A stretch of 64,000 nt of DNA, from the NCBI RefSeq assembly GCF_029910095.1, contig NZ_CP094526.1:930001-994000 (forward strand), written 5' to 3'. The notes under the pieces were generated by a model. The model saw only the letters and a program-made list of their open reading frames with translations. It had not been told where the DNA came from and searched no databases. Within the stretch, counting starts at the first letter, position 1; each line of letters starts with the position of its first letter. Positions 51,483 through 58,638 of the stretch are shown in pieces. Origin of the DNA: Bradyrhizobium sp. ISRA464. Its GTDB lineage: Bacteria > Pseudomonadota > Alphaproteobacteria > Rhizobiales > Xanthobacteraceae. Position numbers and translations under genes: made by a program.

Positions 51483-51551
51483 CCCCTCATTGCTCCGGCG
51501 TATCCTCGACGCCGGGGCGGCGGTCGATCGCAGGCCGGCAATCCGACACGG

Positions 51552-51566
51552 TTAAGATTGGCTTAA
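51552..51566 (+). promoter_or_regulatory. Exact CtrA consensus box before tadE
   Basis: TTAA-GATTGGC-TTAA, a perfect TTAA-N7-TTAA match, 88 bases before the tadE-like start. The 51483-51653 gap is otherwise free of features apart from a GACGCCGG/CCGGCGTA-type short dyad. Confidence 0.6.
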
Positions 51567-51653
51567 CGGAACGGGTCGCTCTGTCTCGATCCGGCGAAAT
51601 ACTTCAACAACGAGTCTTCGGTAGTCGTTGCCGCCATTAATCCGGGGTCGTTG

Positions 51654-52196
51654 ATGCCGCTGCCCGCTCGTTTTTCCCTAAAACTCCTCAGACGCTTTCG
51701 CCGCAATCGCCGCGGCTCGGCCGCCGTCGAATTTGCGCTGATCGCGCCGTTGTTCTTCGGGCTGCTCTTCGCGATTATCGAGACGGCGATGACGTTTTTC
51801 GCCGGCCAGGTGCTGGAGACGGTGACGCAGGACTCCGCGCGCATGATCATGACCGGTCAGGCGCAGAAGGCGGCGCTCACCCAGGCGCAGTTCAAGAACT
51901 ACGTCTGTAGCAAGACCAACGTGCTGTTCGATTGCGTCAACGGAATCTACGTCGACGTCCGTAGCTACCCGGCGAACCAGTTCGGCTCCGTCAACATCAC
52001 CCCGCCGATCGACTTGACCGGAAACTTCCTCCCGACCATGCAGTACAATCCCGGCGGCGCCGGCAATATCGTCGTGGTCCGCCTGTTCTATCAATGGCCG
52101 CTGTTCGTGACCGGGCTCGGCTTCAACGCCGCCAACCTGAACAACAACAAGCGGCTGCTGACGGCGACCGCGGCCTTCAAGAACGAGCCCTTCTGA
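51654..52196 (+). CDS. tadE: TadE-family pseudopilin
   Basis: 180 residues. A basic leader (RRFRRNRRGS) precedes AAVEFALIAPLFFGLLFAIIETAMTFF, the pilin-like cleavage and hydrophobic segment of TadE (Glu5 conserved). The mature domain has two cysteines (NYVCSKTNVLFDCVNG). It is processed by CpaA and joins the Tad pilus base. ATG 51654 chosen over TTG 51651. Coupled to the next gene by a TGATG junction. Confidence 0.88.
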   Translation: MPLPARFSLKLLRRFRRNRRGSAAVEFALIAPLFFGLLFAIIETAMTFFAGQVLETVTQDSARMIMTGQAQKAALTQAQFKNYVCSKTNVLFDCVNGIYVDVRSYPANQFGSVNITPPIDLTGNFLPTMQYNPGGAGNIVVVRLFYQWPLFVTGLGFNAANLNNNKRLLTATAAFKNEPF

Positions 52197-52831
52197 TGCG
52201 GAACATGCAGCGGACATCTCGGATCCGGCTCTGCCTGCGCCACTTTGTGCGCGACGGACGCGGGCTCGCGGCCGTCGAATTCGCGATGGTGTTGCCGTTG
52301 ATGCTGGTGATGCTCTTCGGCACCGTCGAGTTTTCGTCCGGCGTCGCCGTGGATCGCAAGGTGACGCTGATCGCGCGAACGCTGTCTGATTTGACCTCGC
52401 AGTCGACCTCGGTAGCGGACAGCGACCTCAGCAACTTCTTCAGTGCCAGCATCGGCATCATGACGCCCTATGATCCGACGCTCACGAAGGGCACATTGTC
52501 GGAGGTCTACATCGACTCCTCGAAGATCGCGCGGATACAATGGAGCGTGGCTGGGATCCTGACGAGCGGCTCTACGGTGGCGACGTTGACGACCTCGACC
52601 CGCAAGGTGGGTGACGTCGTGACCAGTATTGTTCCGCCCGCGCTGCTGATTCCGGGGACCTATCTGATCTTCAGCGAGGTGAGCTACACATACAAGCCGA
52701 CGGTCGGCTACGTGATGGCACCGGCCGGCATCACGCTCAGCGACGTCGCCTATACCCGTCCCCGGCAGTCGCTGTGCGTATTCTATACGGCAAGCTCCGG
52801 AACCGCGCAGACGACTTGTCCGACCACTTAG
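52196..52831 (+). CDS. tadF: TadE/TadF-family pseudopilin
   Basis: 211 residues with leader RHFVRDGRGL followed by AAVEFAMVLPLMLVMLFGTVEF and a periplasmic domain ending in a Cys pair (SLCVFYTASSGTAQTTC). It overlaps the stop of the tadE-like gene by one base. The TAG stop at 52829-52831 coincides with the first bases of a palindromic repeat (TTAGAGCG), so the repeat may have set the present C-terminus. Confidence 0.85.
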   Translation: MRNMQRTSRIRLCLRHFVRDGRGLAAVEFAMVLPLMLVMLFGTVEFSSGVAVDRKVTLIARTLSDLTSQSTSVADSDLSNFFSASIGIMTPYDPTLTKGTLSEVYIDSSKIARIQWSVAGILTSGSTVATLTTSTRKVGDVVTSIVPPALLIPGTYLIFSEVSYTYKPTVGYVMAPAGITLSDVAYTRPRQSLCVFYTASSGTAQTTCPTT

Positions 52832-52934
52832 AGCGTTTTCGAGCGAAGTGGACACCGGTTCGCGTGAAGAAAACGCGTCAAAACTAGAATCTAGGGCTTC
52901 GGTTCTGATTCTATCAGAACCGAAAATGCTCTAG
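52828..52934. repeat. Palindromic element carrying the tadF stop codon and IS701 target
   Basis: About 107 bases: TTAGAGCGTTTTCGAGCGAAG..., GAAGAAAACGCGT, then a 12-base hairpin TTCGGTTCTGAT/ATCAGAACCGAA (52898-52909, 52913-52924) and a terminal AAAATGCTCTAG. Bases 52832-52884 match 63236-63288 inside ureD with three differences in 53. Its terminal CTAG is duplicated around the adjoining insertion sequence. Confidence 0.85.
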
Positions 52935-54356
52935 CATTACAGTTGTAATTTTTGCTTGAGATGCGCTTTGCGCGCGTTGGCTTGATGAGCCCTGCGCCAG
53001 GATGACCATGCGAGGATGTGGGCATGCGGGATGCGCCGCTGGGCGAGCTTCATGGCGATGCGGCGGATTTCCTGGATCGACCAGCGGATCAAGAACGATG
53101 CTTCGGTCGGGGCCGCGGTCGCGTTTTTTTAAGCAATGCTCCGGTGTTGGCCCGATGACGGATGACGGCCATCGTGGCGAAGGCAAGCATGACCAGTGAG
53201 ACATGGCGATGCCAGCCATGCCAGGAGCGGGTTTCGTTGTGATCAAGACCGAGCTCGTTCTTGGCGGTTTCGAAGCTGTCTTCGATGGCCCAGCGATGGC
53301 CTTCCACGGATACCAGCTTCTGCATGGACGTGCCCTTGGGGCACCATGTGGAGAAGAAGGCTAAGCTGTTGTCGGCAATATTGCGGCGGATCAGAAGACC
53401 TCGGGTCCATTCCCCGGCAAGGTCGTCGTTGTATTCGCCGGCGTCGAGATCGGCCAGCTCAAGATAGGCCCAGTCGTGCCAGCGCGGACCTTTGGTTCCT
53501 TCGCCGGACGGCAGGCGGCGCCAGGCCTTCTTGGGAAGGCTCTGCGCGATCGTAGAGGCAGTGCCGGCGACAGGCTGCTGCTTGCCCCAGGAATAGAACA
53601 CGTGATTGGAAGCAACCCCCAGAACAAGCCTTTGCCCGCCTTGCGCAGCAGGGTTTCGATCGCTCCCGTGCCATACACGCTGTCCGCTGCTACGAACGAG
53701 AACGGCACCTTTGCGGCGATCGCGCGAGCGATCATTTGATGCGCGATCCGGGGCTTCGTCGCAAAGCTCACATCGCTCGGGACATGTGCGGCCTTCAGGC
53801 GAGCGGGTTCGTCCGTCCATTCCTTTGGCAGGTAGAGCGCCCGATCGATGAAGGCATGGCCATGCCGCGACACATAGGAGGCAAACACTCCGATCTGGCA
53901 ATTGGTGATCTTGCCCGCCGAGCCAGTGTACTGGCGCGCGACCCCACACGAGGCCTTGCCCTGTTTCAAAAAGCCGGTCTCATCGATGACCAGAACCGCG
54001 TCCTCGTCACCCAGCGTTTCCAGCGCGTACTCACGTACAATATCGCGCAGCGCGTCGGCATCCCACTGCCCCCGACCCAGAATCGCCTGCTGGCGCCACG
54101 GGCCTGGATCGCCAGCCGCTTCCGCCCGCATCCAACCCGTCTTGCGCGGCTCGTTGCCCAACAGTCCGTCGAGAAATTGCCCCGCCGAGGCCGCGACCCG
54201 CTCTTGCGTAAACAGCGGACGGATGCGTTGCTTGGCATCTCGCAACGACGAAGCCCACAGCGTCAGCGTATCCTCAACCGACGCGCCACCAATCATCAGA
54301 TCCCGAATCATGGTCGCCCATAGATTCAGAACCTTCAGGAAGATGCAACTGTAATG
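52935..54356 (-). mobile_element. IS701-family insertion sequence (decayed)
   Basis: 1422 bases bounded by 11-base perfect terminal inverted repeats (CATTACAGTTG, 52935-52945; CAACTGTAATG, 54346-54356) and flanked by CTAG on both sides (52931-52934 and 54357-54360), which fits the four-base YTAR-type duplication of the IS701 family. One minus-strand transposase reading fills it; it is interrupted by two shifts of frame. Confidence 0.85.
52937..54311 (-). pseudogene. IS701-family DDE transposase, frameshifted
   Basis: Reading from ATG 54311 gives MIRDLMIGGASVED and the first catalytic Asp in LVIDETGFLKQG and second in FVAADSVYGTG. A -1 shift near 53624-53627 moves to the frame with LGVASNHVFYSW and the catalytic Glu segment WAIEDSFETAKNELG. 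A second -1 shift at an A7 run (53124-53130 on plus as T7) is needed to reach the family C-terminus (SFLIRWSIQEIRRIA, HAHILAWSSWRRAHQ), whose TAA lies in the terminal repeat. The first break looks like a true deletion; the second might be slippage. Confidence 0.85.
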
Positions 54357-54383
54357 CTAGGCCGCGGTCGTTCGTCCGCTCGA

Positions 54384-54413
54384 CAAAAAGGCCGCATCCG
54401 AGGAAGCGGCCTT
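54384..54413 (-). terminator. Intrinsic terminator of cspA
   Basis: Read on the minus strand: AAAGGCCGC, a ten-base loop, GCGGCCTTTTT and TGTC. The stem is nine bases and is followed by a T run; it is 50 bases after the cspA stop. Confidence 0.8.
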
Positions 54414-54462
54414 TGTTGTCTTGACGCAATTTCCTGGAGCTTCGCGCGTCCGGGAAATCGGC

Positions 54463-54675
54463 TTATCCAGCGGCGCGGAGATTATCGGCCGAGGATTTGC
54501 CGGAACGGCGGTCAGCCACGATCTCGTAGGAGATCTTCTGGCCTTCACGCAGAGTGCCAAGGCCGGCGCGCTCAACGGCACTGATGTGCACGAACACGTC
54601 GTTCCCGCCTTCATCCGGCTGGATGAAGCCATAACCCTTGGTCGCGTTAAACCACTTCACGGTTCCCATGCTCAC
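54463..54675 (-). CDS. cspA: Cold-shock protein (CspA family)
   Basis: A 70-residue single cold-shock domain. RNP1 KGYGFIQPD and RNP2 VFVHISAVE are intact, and the N-terminus [12 protein letters not shown] is typical. It binds single-stranded nucleic acid and acts as an RNA chaperone. The start is GTG at 54675 (AAGGGA eight bases upstream) or ATG at 54669. It lies downstream of infA and the DEAD helicase, all minus, so three RNA-handling genes sit together. Confidence 0.93.
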   Translation of the reverse strand: MSMGTVKWFNATKGYGFIQPDEGGNDVFVHISAVERAGLGTLREGQKISYEIVADRRSGKSSADNLRAAG

Positions 54676-54942
54676 GTGGGTAGTCCCTTCTCAGATAGAC
54701 AGTTCAAGACCCGCTTGGTCGGCGGGGTGGTGAGATCGAATTTTTGGAAGGGTCGTCAGCGTCTGAACCGGCTGTACCGGTGTTAGCTAATGTCGTCCGG
54801 CCGAAAATCGATAGCCAATATTATTCGATAGAACGGTTCAAAACAATCCTGACGTGCGCGATTTTTTGGCCGGCGGGCCCGCCGGCCATTTATCGCGCAG
54901 GACATCGGGATGTCACGCGCGCAGCAGTTGCAAAAGTTTCCC
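54676..54942. other. infA-cspA spacer with a 20-base perfect palindrome
   Basis: 267 bases. It holds GGCCGGCGGG/CCCGCCGGCC at 54868-54887 with no loop. On the minus strand it is followed by A, not T, so it does not look like an intrinsic terminator for infA. The rest should contain the cspA promoter and leader, but no clear box is visible. Confidence 0.5.
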
Positions 54943-55233
54943 TCAGCGGCGGCGGAACTGGCCGCCGCGCTGCTGGCCGCCCCGCGGCGGACCGCCGGGG
55001 CTGCTCGGGCGCTCATCCTTGTGACGGAAAATCAGTCGTCCCTTTTCGAGGTCGTAGGGCGACATCTCGATCGTCACGCGGTCGCCGGCCAGCGTCTTGA
55101 TGCGGTTCTTCTTCATTTTGCCCGCGGTGTAGGCAACGATCTCGTGTCCGGCATCGAGTTGGACCCGATAACGAGCGTCGGGGAGGATTTCGGTCACCAG
55201 TCCTTCGAACTGGATCAGCTCTTCCTTAGCCAT
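54943..55233 (-). CDS. infA: Translation initiation factor IF-1 with RGG tail
   Basis: A 96-residue OB-fold protein. Residues 1-72 follow IF-1 ([49 protein letters not shown]). Classic IF-1 is about 72 residues; here a 24-residue tail rich in Pro, Gly, Arg ([17 protein letters not shown]) is added. It is probably a second infA. GGAGAAAC precedes ATG 55233. It directly follows a DEAD-box helicase gene, so both are likely co-expressed. Confidence 0.9.
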   Translation of the reverse strand: MAKEELIQFEGLVTEILPDARYRVQLDAGHEIVAYTAGKMKKNRIKTLAGDRVTIEMSPYDLEKGRLIFRHKDERPSSPGGPPRGGQQRGGQFRRR

Positions 55234-55257
55234 GTGTTTCTCCAGATCGAGCGACGG

Positions 55258-56679
55258 CTAGTGCTGCGGTTGCTTGTTGCGGTTGGGTTGCGGTTTCGGC
55301 CGGCTCTCGCGATGCAAGAAGGCGACGCCCTGAATGCCTTCGCTGCTGCCGGTCTGCGACGGACGTGGCGACTCGCCCCGGTTCGTCTGCGGTGCGCTAT
55401 TATTACCACCTCGACGGCGGCGGCGGCGAGGGCCTTTTGCGCCTGGAGTGGCCTCATTCCCACGGACATTATGTGCGCGTGGCGCAGAGCGGCCGCCCCG
55501 GTGCGGTTGGGAAGGAGGCTGCGCCGGCGCCGCGGCGTCGCGGTTGCCGGGCGTACGGCGGTCCTCCCGCGGCAGCGCGATCCGGATCAGCCGCTCGATA
55601 TCGCGCAAATAGCCCATTTCCTCGGCGCCCGCGATCAGCGAGATCGCGACCCCGTCGGCGCCGGCACGCGCGGTGCGGCCGATGCGGTGGACGTAGGTTT
55701 CCGGCACGTTGGGCAGGTCGAAATTCACGACATGGCTGATGCCGTCGACGTCGATGCCGCGGGCGGCGATATCGGTCGCCACCAGCGTGCGGACTTCGCC
55801 GGAACGAAACGCCGCCAATACGCGTTCCCTATGGTTTTGCGATTTGTTGCCGTGAATGGCGTTGGCCTCGATGCCGGCCTTGGCGAGGCCCTTCACCACC
55901 TTGTCCGCGCCATGCTTGGTGCGGGTGAAGACCAGGGCGCGGTCGACCGGCTCCTGCTTCAAGAGCTGGGCCAGCACCGCCGGCTTGGCGGCGAAATCGA
56001 CCTGGATCACGCGCTGGGCGATCCGGTCGGCGGTCGAGGACACCGGCGTCACCGCCACGCGAGCGGGGTCGCGCAGCATCGCCTCGGCGAGTTCGGCGAT
56101 GTCCTTCGGCATGGTGGCCGAGAAGAACAGCGTCTGCCGCCTGATCGGCAGCTTGGCGACGATCTTCCGGATGTCGTTGATGAAGCCCATGTCGAGCATG
56201 CGGTCGGCCTCATCGAGCACCAGGAACTCGACCTGGTTGAGCTTCAACCCGTTGCTCTGCACGAGGTCGAGCAGGCGGCCGGGGGTGGCCACCATGACCT
56301 CGACGCCCTGCATCACGGCGCGCACCTGGCGGCCCATCGGTACGCCGCCGATCGCGAGCGCCGAGGTGAGGCGGATGTGGCGGCCATAGGCGTTGAAACT
56401 GTCGAGGATCTGCCCGGACAGCTCACGGGTGGGCGAGAGCACGAGCACGCGGCAGCTCTTGGGCTGCGGGCGGACCCGGTTCTCGAGCAGCCGGTGCAGG
56501 ATCGGCAGGGCGAAGGACGCCGTCTTGCCGGTGCCGGTCTGGGCGATGCCGACGACGTCACGGCCAGCGAGCGCGAGCGGGATGGTCTGGGCCTGGATGG
56601 GAGTCGGCGTGAGATAGTTTTCTTCTCGAAGCGCGCGGGCGATGGGATCGGCGAGGCCGAAATCCTGAAAGGAGGTCAA
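55258..56679 (-). CDS. rhlE: DEAD-box RNA helicase (RhlE type)
   Basis: 473 residues from TTG 56679, giving the usual N-terminus TSFQDFGLADPIARAL. Motifs in order: Q motif TPTPIQAQTIP, I AQTGTGKT, Ia PTRELSGQI, Ib TPGRLLDLV, II VLDEADRMLD, III FFSATMP, IV ALVFTRT, V TDIAARGIDV, VI HRIGRTARAG. The C-terminal roughly 100 residues are disordered with Arg/Gly/Pro clusters (GPRRRRRRGGNN). It remodels structured RNA. The open frame upstream to 56895 lacks family similarity. Confidence 0.93.
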   Translation of the reverse strand: MTSFQDFGLADPIARALREENYLTPTPIQAQTIPLALAGRDVVGIAQTGTGKTASFALPILHRLLENRVRPQPKSCRVLVLSPTRELSGQILDSFNAYGRHIRLTSALAIGGVPMGRQVRAVMQGVEVMVATPGRLLDLVQSNGLKLNQVEFLVLDEADRMLDMGFINDIRKIVAKLPIRRQTLFFSATMPKDIAELAEAMLRDPARVAVTPVSSTADRIAQRVIQVDFAAKPAVLAQLLKQEPVDRALVFTRTKHGADKVVKGLAKAGIEANAIHGNKSQNHRERVLAAFRSGEVRTLVATDIAARGIDVDGISHVVNFDLPNVPETYVHRIGRTARAGADGVAISLIAGAEEMGYLRDIERLIRIALPREDRRTPGNRDAAAPAQPPSQPHRGGRSAPRAHNVRGNEATPGAKGPRRRRRRGGNNSAPQTNRGESPRPSQTGSSEGIQGVAFLHRESRPKPQPNRNKQPQH

Positions 56680-57117
56680 AAGGTCGGTCTTTCCATAAAA
56701 GCAGTCGTCGTCCCGGCTGGTATCGCCGGGATCGCACGAGGGCGTCGGGACACCCGCGTGTCTAGGGCATCTAGCTTGGTTGGCTGATAAGGCGAGCCAG
56801 AAGCCGTTGGGACGGCCAGAACACGCAGCTCGCGGGTCGCTCCGCGATTCTCGCGGGCACGCCGCTGATATGGCCCAGGAACACGGCGCTTTCAAGATGC
56901 TGCAAATGCGAGGTTAGAGACCGCCCGATCATCGCGCAGACTGTCACAAATTCATGCCGGAAATTTAGCCAAAACGCCAATCTTGCTCATGAAATAATCA
57001 GTCTGCTCTTTCGGCATTCATTCGCACAGCCCAATGATTGGGCAGCCGATTTCCGTATTTCCCCGGAACTTTCGAAATTATCCAGTAAAGTCATAGGCTT
57101 AATTGACGCGCGGACCG
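56680..57117. other. Divergent rhlE / urtA upstream region
   Basis: A long non-coding gap that becomes AT-richer toward urtA. It holds a CGTCCCGGCTGGTATCGCCGGGA hairpin near 56706-56729 and a perfect 15-base dyad at 57031-57045. No gene is visible; this is probably regulatory DNA for nitrogen control of urt. Confidence 0.5.
57031..57045. promoter_or_regulatory. Perfect dyad upstream of the urt sigma-54 promoter
   Basis: GCCCAAT-G-ATTGGGC, seven-base arms around one base, preceded by GCACA. It is about 75 bases upstream of the -24 element, a distance typical of enhancer-binding-protein sites. It is not an exact NtrC consensus (GCAC-N6-GTGC-like), so the binding protein is uncertain. Confidence 0.45.
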
Positions 57118-57132
57118 TGGCACAGTTCTTGC
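57118..57132 (+). promoter_or_regulatory. Sigma-54 promoter of the urt operon
   Basis: TGGCAC-AGTTC-TTGC: the -24 GG (57119-57120) and -12 GC (57131-57132) are ten bases apart, as required for sigma-54. The urtA start is 71 bases after the -12 element. Urea uptake in proteobacteria is commonly under NtrC/sigma-54 control. Confidence 0.8.
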
Positions 57133-57203
57133 GATTCTCTTAACCGCAGGCGGCCAGACGGCCGTTCGCAGCGTTCACGCCTGCGTCAGGGAGATGACAT
57201 TTC

Positions 57204-58532
57204 ATGCTTACTCAGCTTACTCACGATATAGCGACGATGACCCGTCGCCGCGCTCTTGCGGCGACTGCCGGCCTGGTTTTGGGGCTGGCTGCGTCTTCGC
57301 CATTCTCGCCCGCGCAAGCGGCCGACGACACCATCAAGGTTGGCGTTCTCCATTCGCTCTCCGGCACCATGGCCATCAGCGAAACCACGCTGAAGGACAC
57401 GATCCTTTTCCTGATCGACGAGCAGAACAAGAAGGGCGGCGTGCTCGGCAAGAAGCTCGAGGCCGTCGTGGTCGACCCCGCATCGAACTGGCCGCTGTTT
57501 GCGGAAAAGGCGCGTGAACTGATCACCAAGGACAAGGTCGCGGTCGTGTTCGGCTGCTGGACCTCGGTGTCGCGCAAGTCCGTGCTCCCGGTGTTCAAGG
57601 AGCTGAACAACATCCTGTTCTATCCCGTGCAGTACGAGGGCGAAGAGTCCGAGCGCAACGTGTTCTACACCGGTGCGGCGCCAAACCAGCAGGCGATCCC
57701 CGCCGTCGACTATTTGATGAAGGAAGAGAAGGTGAAGCGCTGGGTGCTTGAAGGCACCGACTACGTCTATCCGCGCACCACCAACAAGATCCTCGAGGCC
57801 TATCTGAAGTCGAAAGGCGTTGCGCCCGCAGACATCATGATCAACTACACGCCGTTCGGCTTCTCCGACTGGCAGACCGAAGTCTCCAAGATCAAGACCT
57901 TCGGCTCGGCCGGCAAGAAGACCGCGGTGGTCTCCACCATCAATGGCGACGCCAACGTTCCGTTCTACAAGGAACTCGGCAACCAGGGCATCAAGGCGAC
58001 CGACATCCCGGTGGTCGCGTTCTCGGTCGGCGAGGAAGAGCTCGCCGGCATCGACACCAAGCCGCTGGTCGGCCATCTCGCCGCCTGGAACTATTTCGAG
58101 TCGATCAAGACCCCGGCGAACGAGAAGTTCATCAAGGAGTGGCAGGCCTACACCAAGAATCCGAAGCGCGTGACCAATGACCCGATGGAAGCGCACTACA
58201 TCGGCTTCAACATGTGGGTGAAGGCGGTCGAGAAGGCGGGATCGACCGATCCGGACAAGGTGATCGACGCGCTCCCGGGCATCGAGACGCCGAACCTGAC
58301 CGGCGGCGTGGCCAAGATGCTGCCGAACCATCACATCACCAAGCCGGTGTTCATCGGCGAGATCAAGGGCAACGGCCAGTTCGACGTGGTCTGGAAGACC
58401 CCGGGCCTGGTGGCCGGCGACGCCTGGTCGAAGGAGCTCGAAGGCTCCAAGGACCTGATTGGCGATTGGGTCGGCAAGAAGTGCGGCAACTGGAACACCA
58501 AGACCAACAAGTGCGGCGGCCAGGGCTCCTGA
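57204..58532 (+). CDS. urtA: Urea ABC transporter substrate-binding protein UrtA
   Basis: A 442-residue periplasmic binding protein of the branched-amino-acid (LivJ) fold specialised for urea/short amides. A twin-arginine-type signal TRRRALAATAGLVLGLAASS (about 13-32) ends near AQAAD. Hallmarks are VGVLHSLSGTMAISE, FGCWTSVSRKSVLPVF, LFYPVQYEGEESE and MEAHYIGFNMW, typical of UrtA. ATG 57204 has GGGAGA upstream; Met12 is an alternative. First gene of the urt-ure unit. Confidence 0.95.
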   Translation: MLTQLTHDIATMTRRRALAATAGLVLGLAASSPFSPAQAADDTIKVGVLHSLSGTMAISETTLKDTILFLIDEQNKKGGVLGKKLEAVVVDPASNWPLFAEKARELITKDKVAVVFGCWTSVSRKSVLPVFKELNNILFYPVQYEGEESERNVFYTGAAPNQQAIPAVDYLMKEEKVKRWVLEGTDYVYPRTTNKILEAYLKSKGVAPADIMINYTPFGFSDWQTEVSKIKTFGSAGKKTAVVSTINGDANVPFYKELGNQGIKATDIPVVAFSVGEEELAGIDTKPLVGHLAAWNYFESIKTPANEKFIKEWQAYTKNPKRVTNDPMEAHYIGFNMWVKAVEKAGSTDPDKVIDALPGIETPNLTGGVAKMLPNHHITKPVFIGEIKGNGQFDVVWKTPGLVAGDAWSKELEGSKDLIGDWVGKKCGNWNTKTNKCGGQGS

Positions 58533-58582
58533 TTTGGCGCTCCTGATCTGATCCACGACACAACACAAACTTCCAAGAGATT

Positions 58583-58613
58583 GGAGAAGGCGGCTTCGCT
58601 CGCCGCCTTCTCC
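58583..58613 (+). other. Intercistronic hairpin between urtA and urtB
   Basis: A 12-base perfect stem (GGAGAAGGCGGC, 58583-58594, with 58602-58613), seven-base loop, no T run after it. It lies 50 bases after urtA and 25 before urtB. It resembles hairpins that protect the binding-protein mRNA from 3' decay and so allow more UrtA than permease. Confidence 0.65.
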
Positions 58614-58638
58614 CCACACTCCTGCCGGGGTTATCGAC

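Noticed and set aside
54868..54887. Intrinsic terminator for infA
   Set aside because: The homopolymer run is A on the transcript's downstream side, so the structure lacks the U tract.
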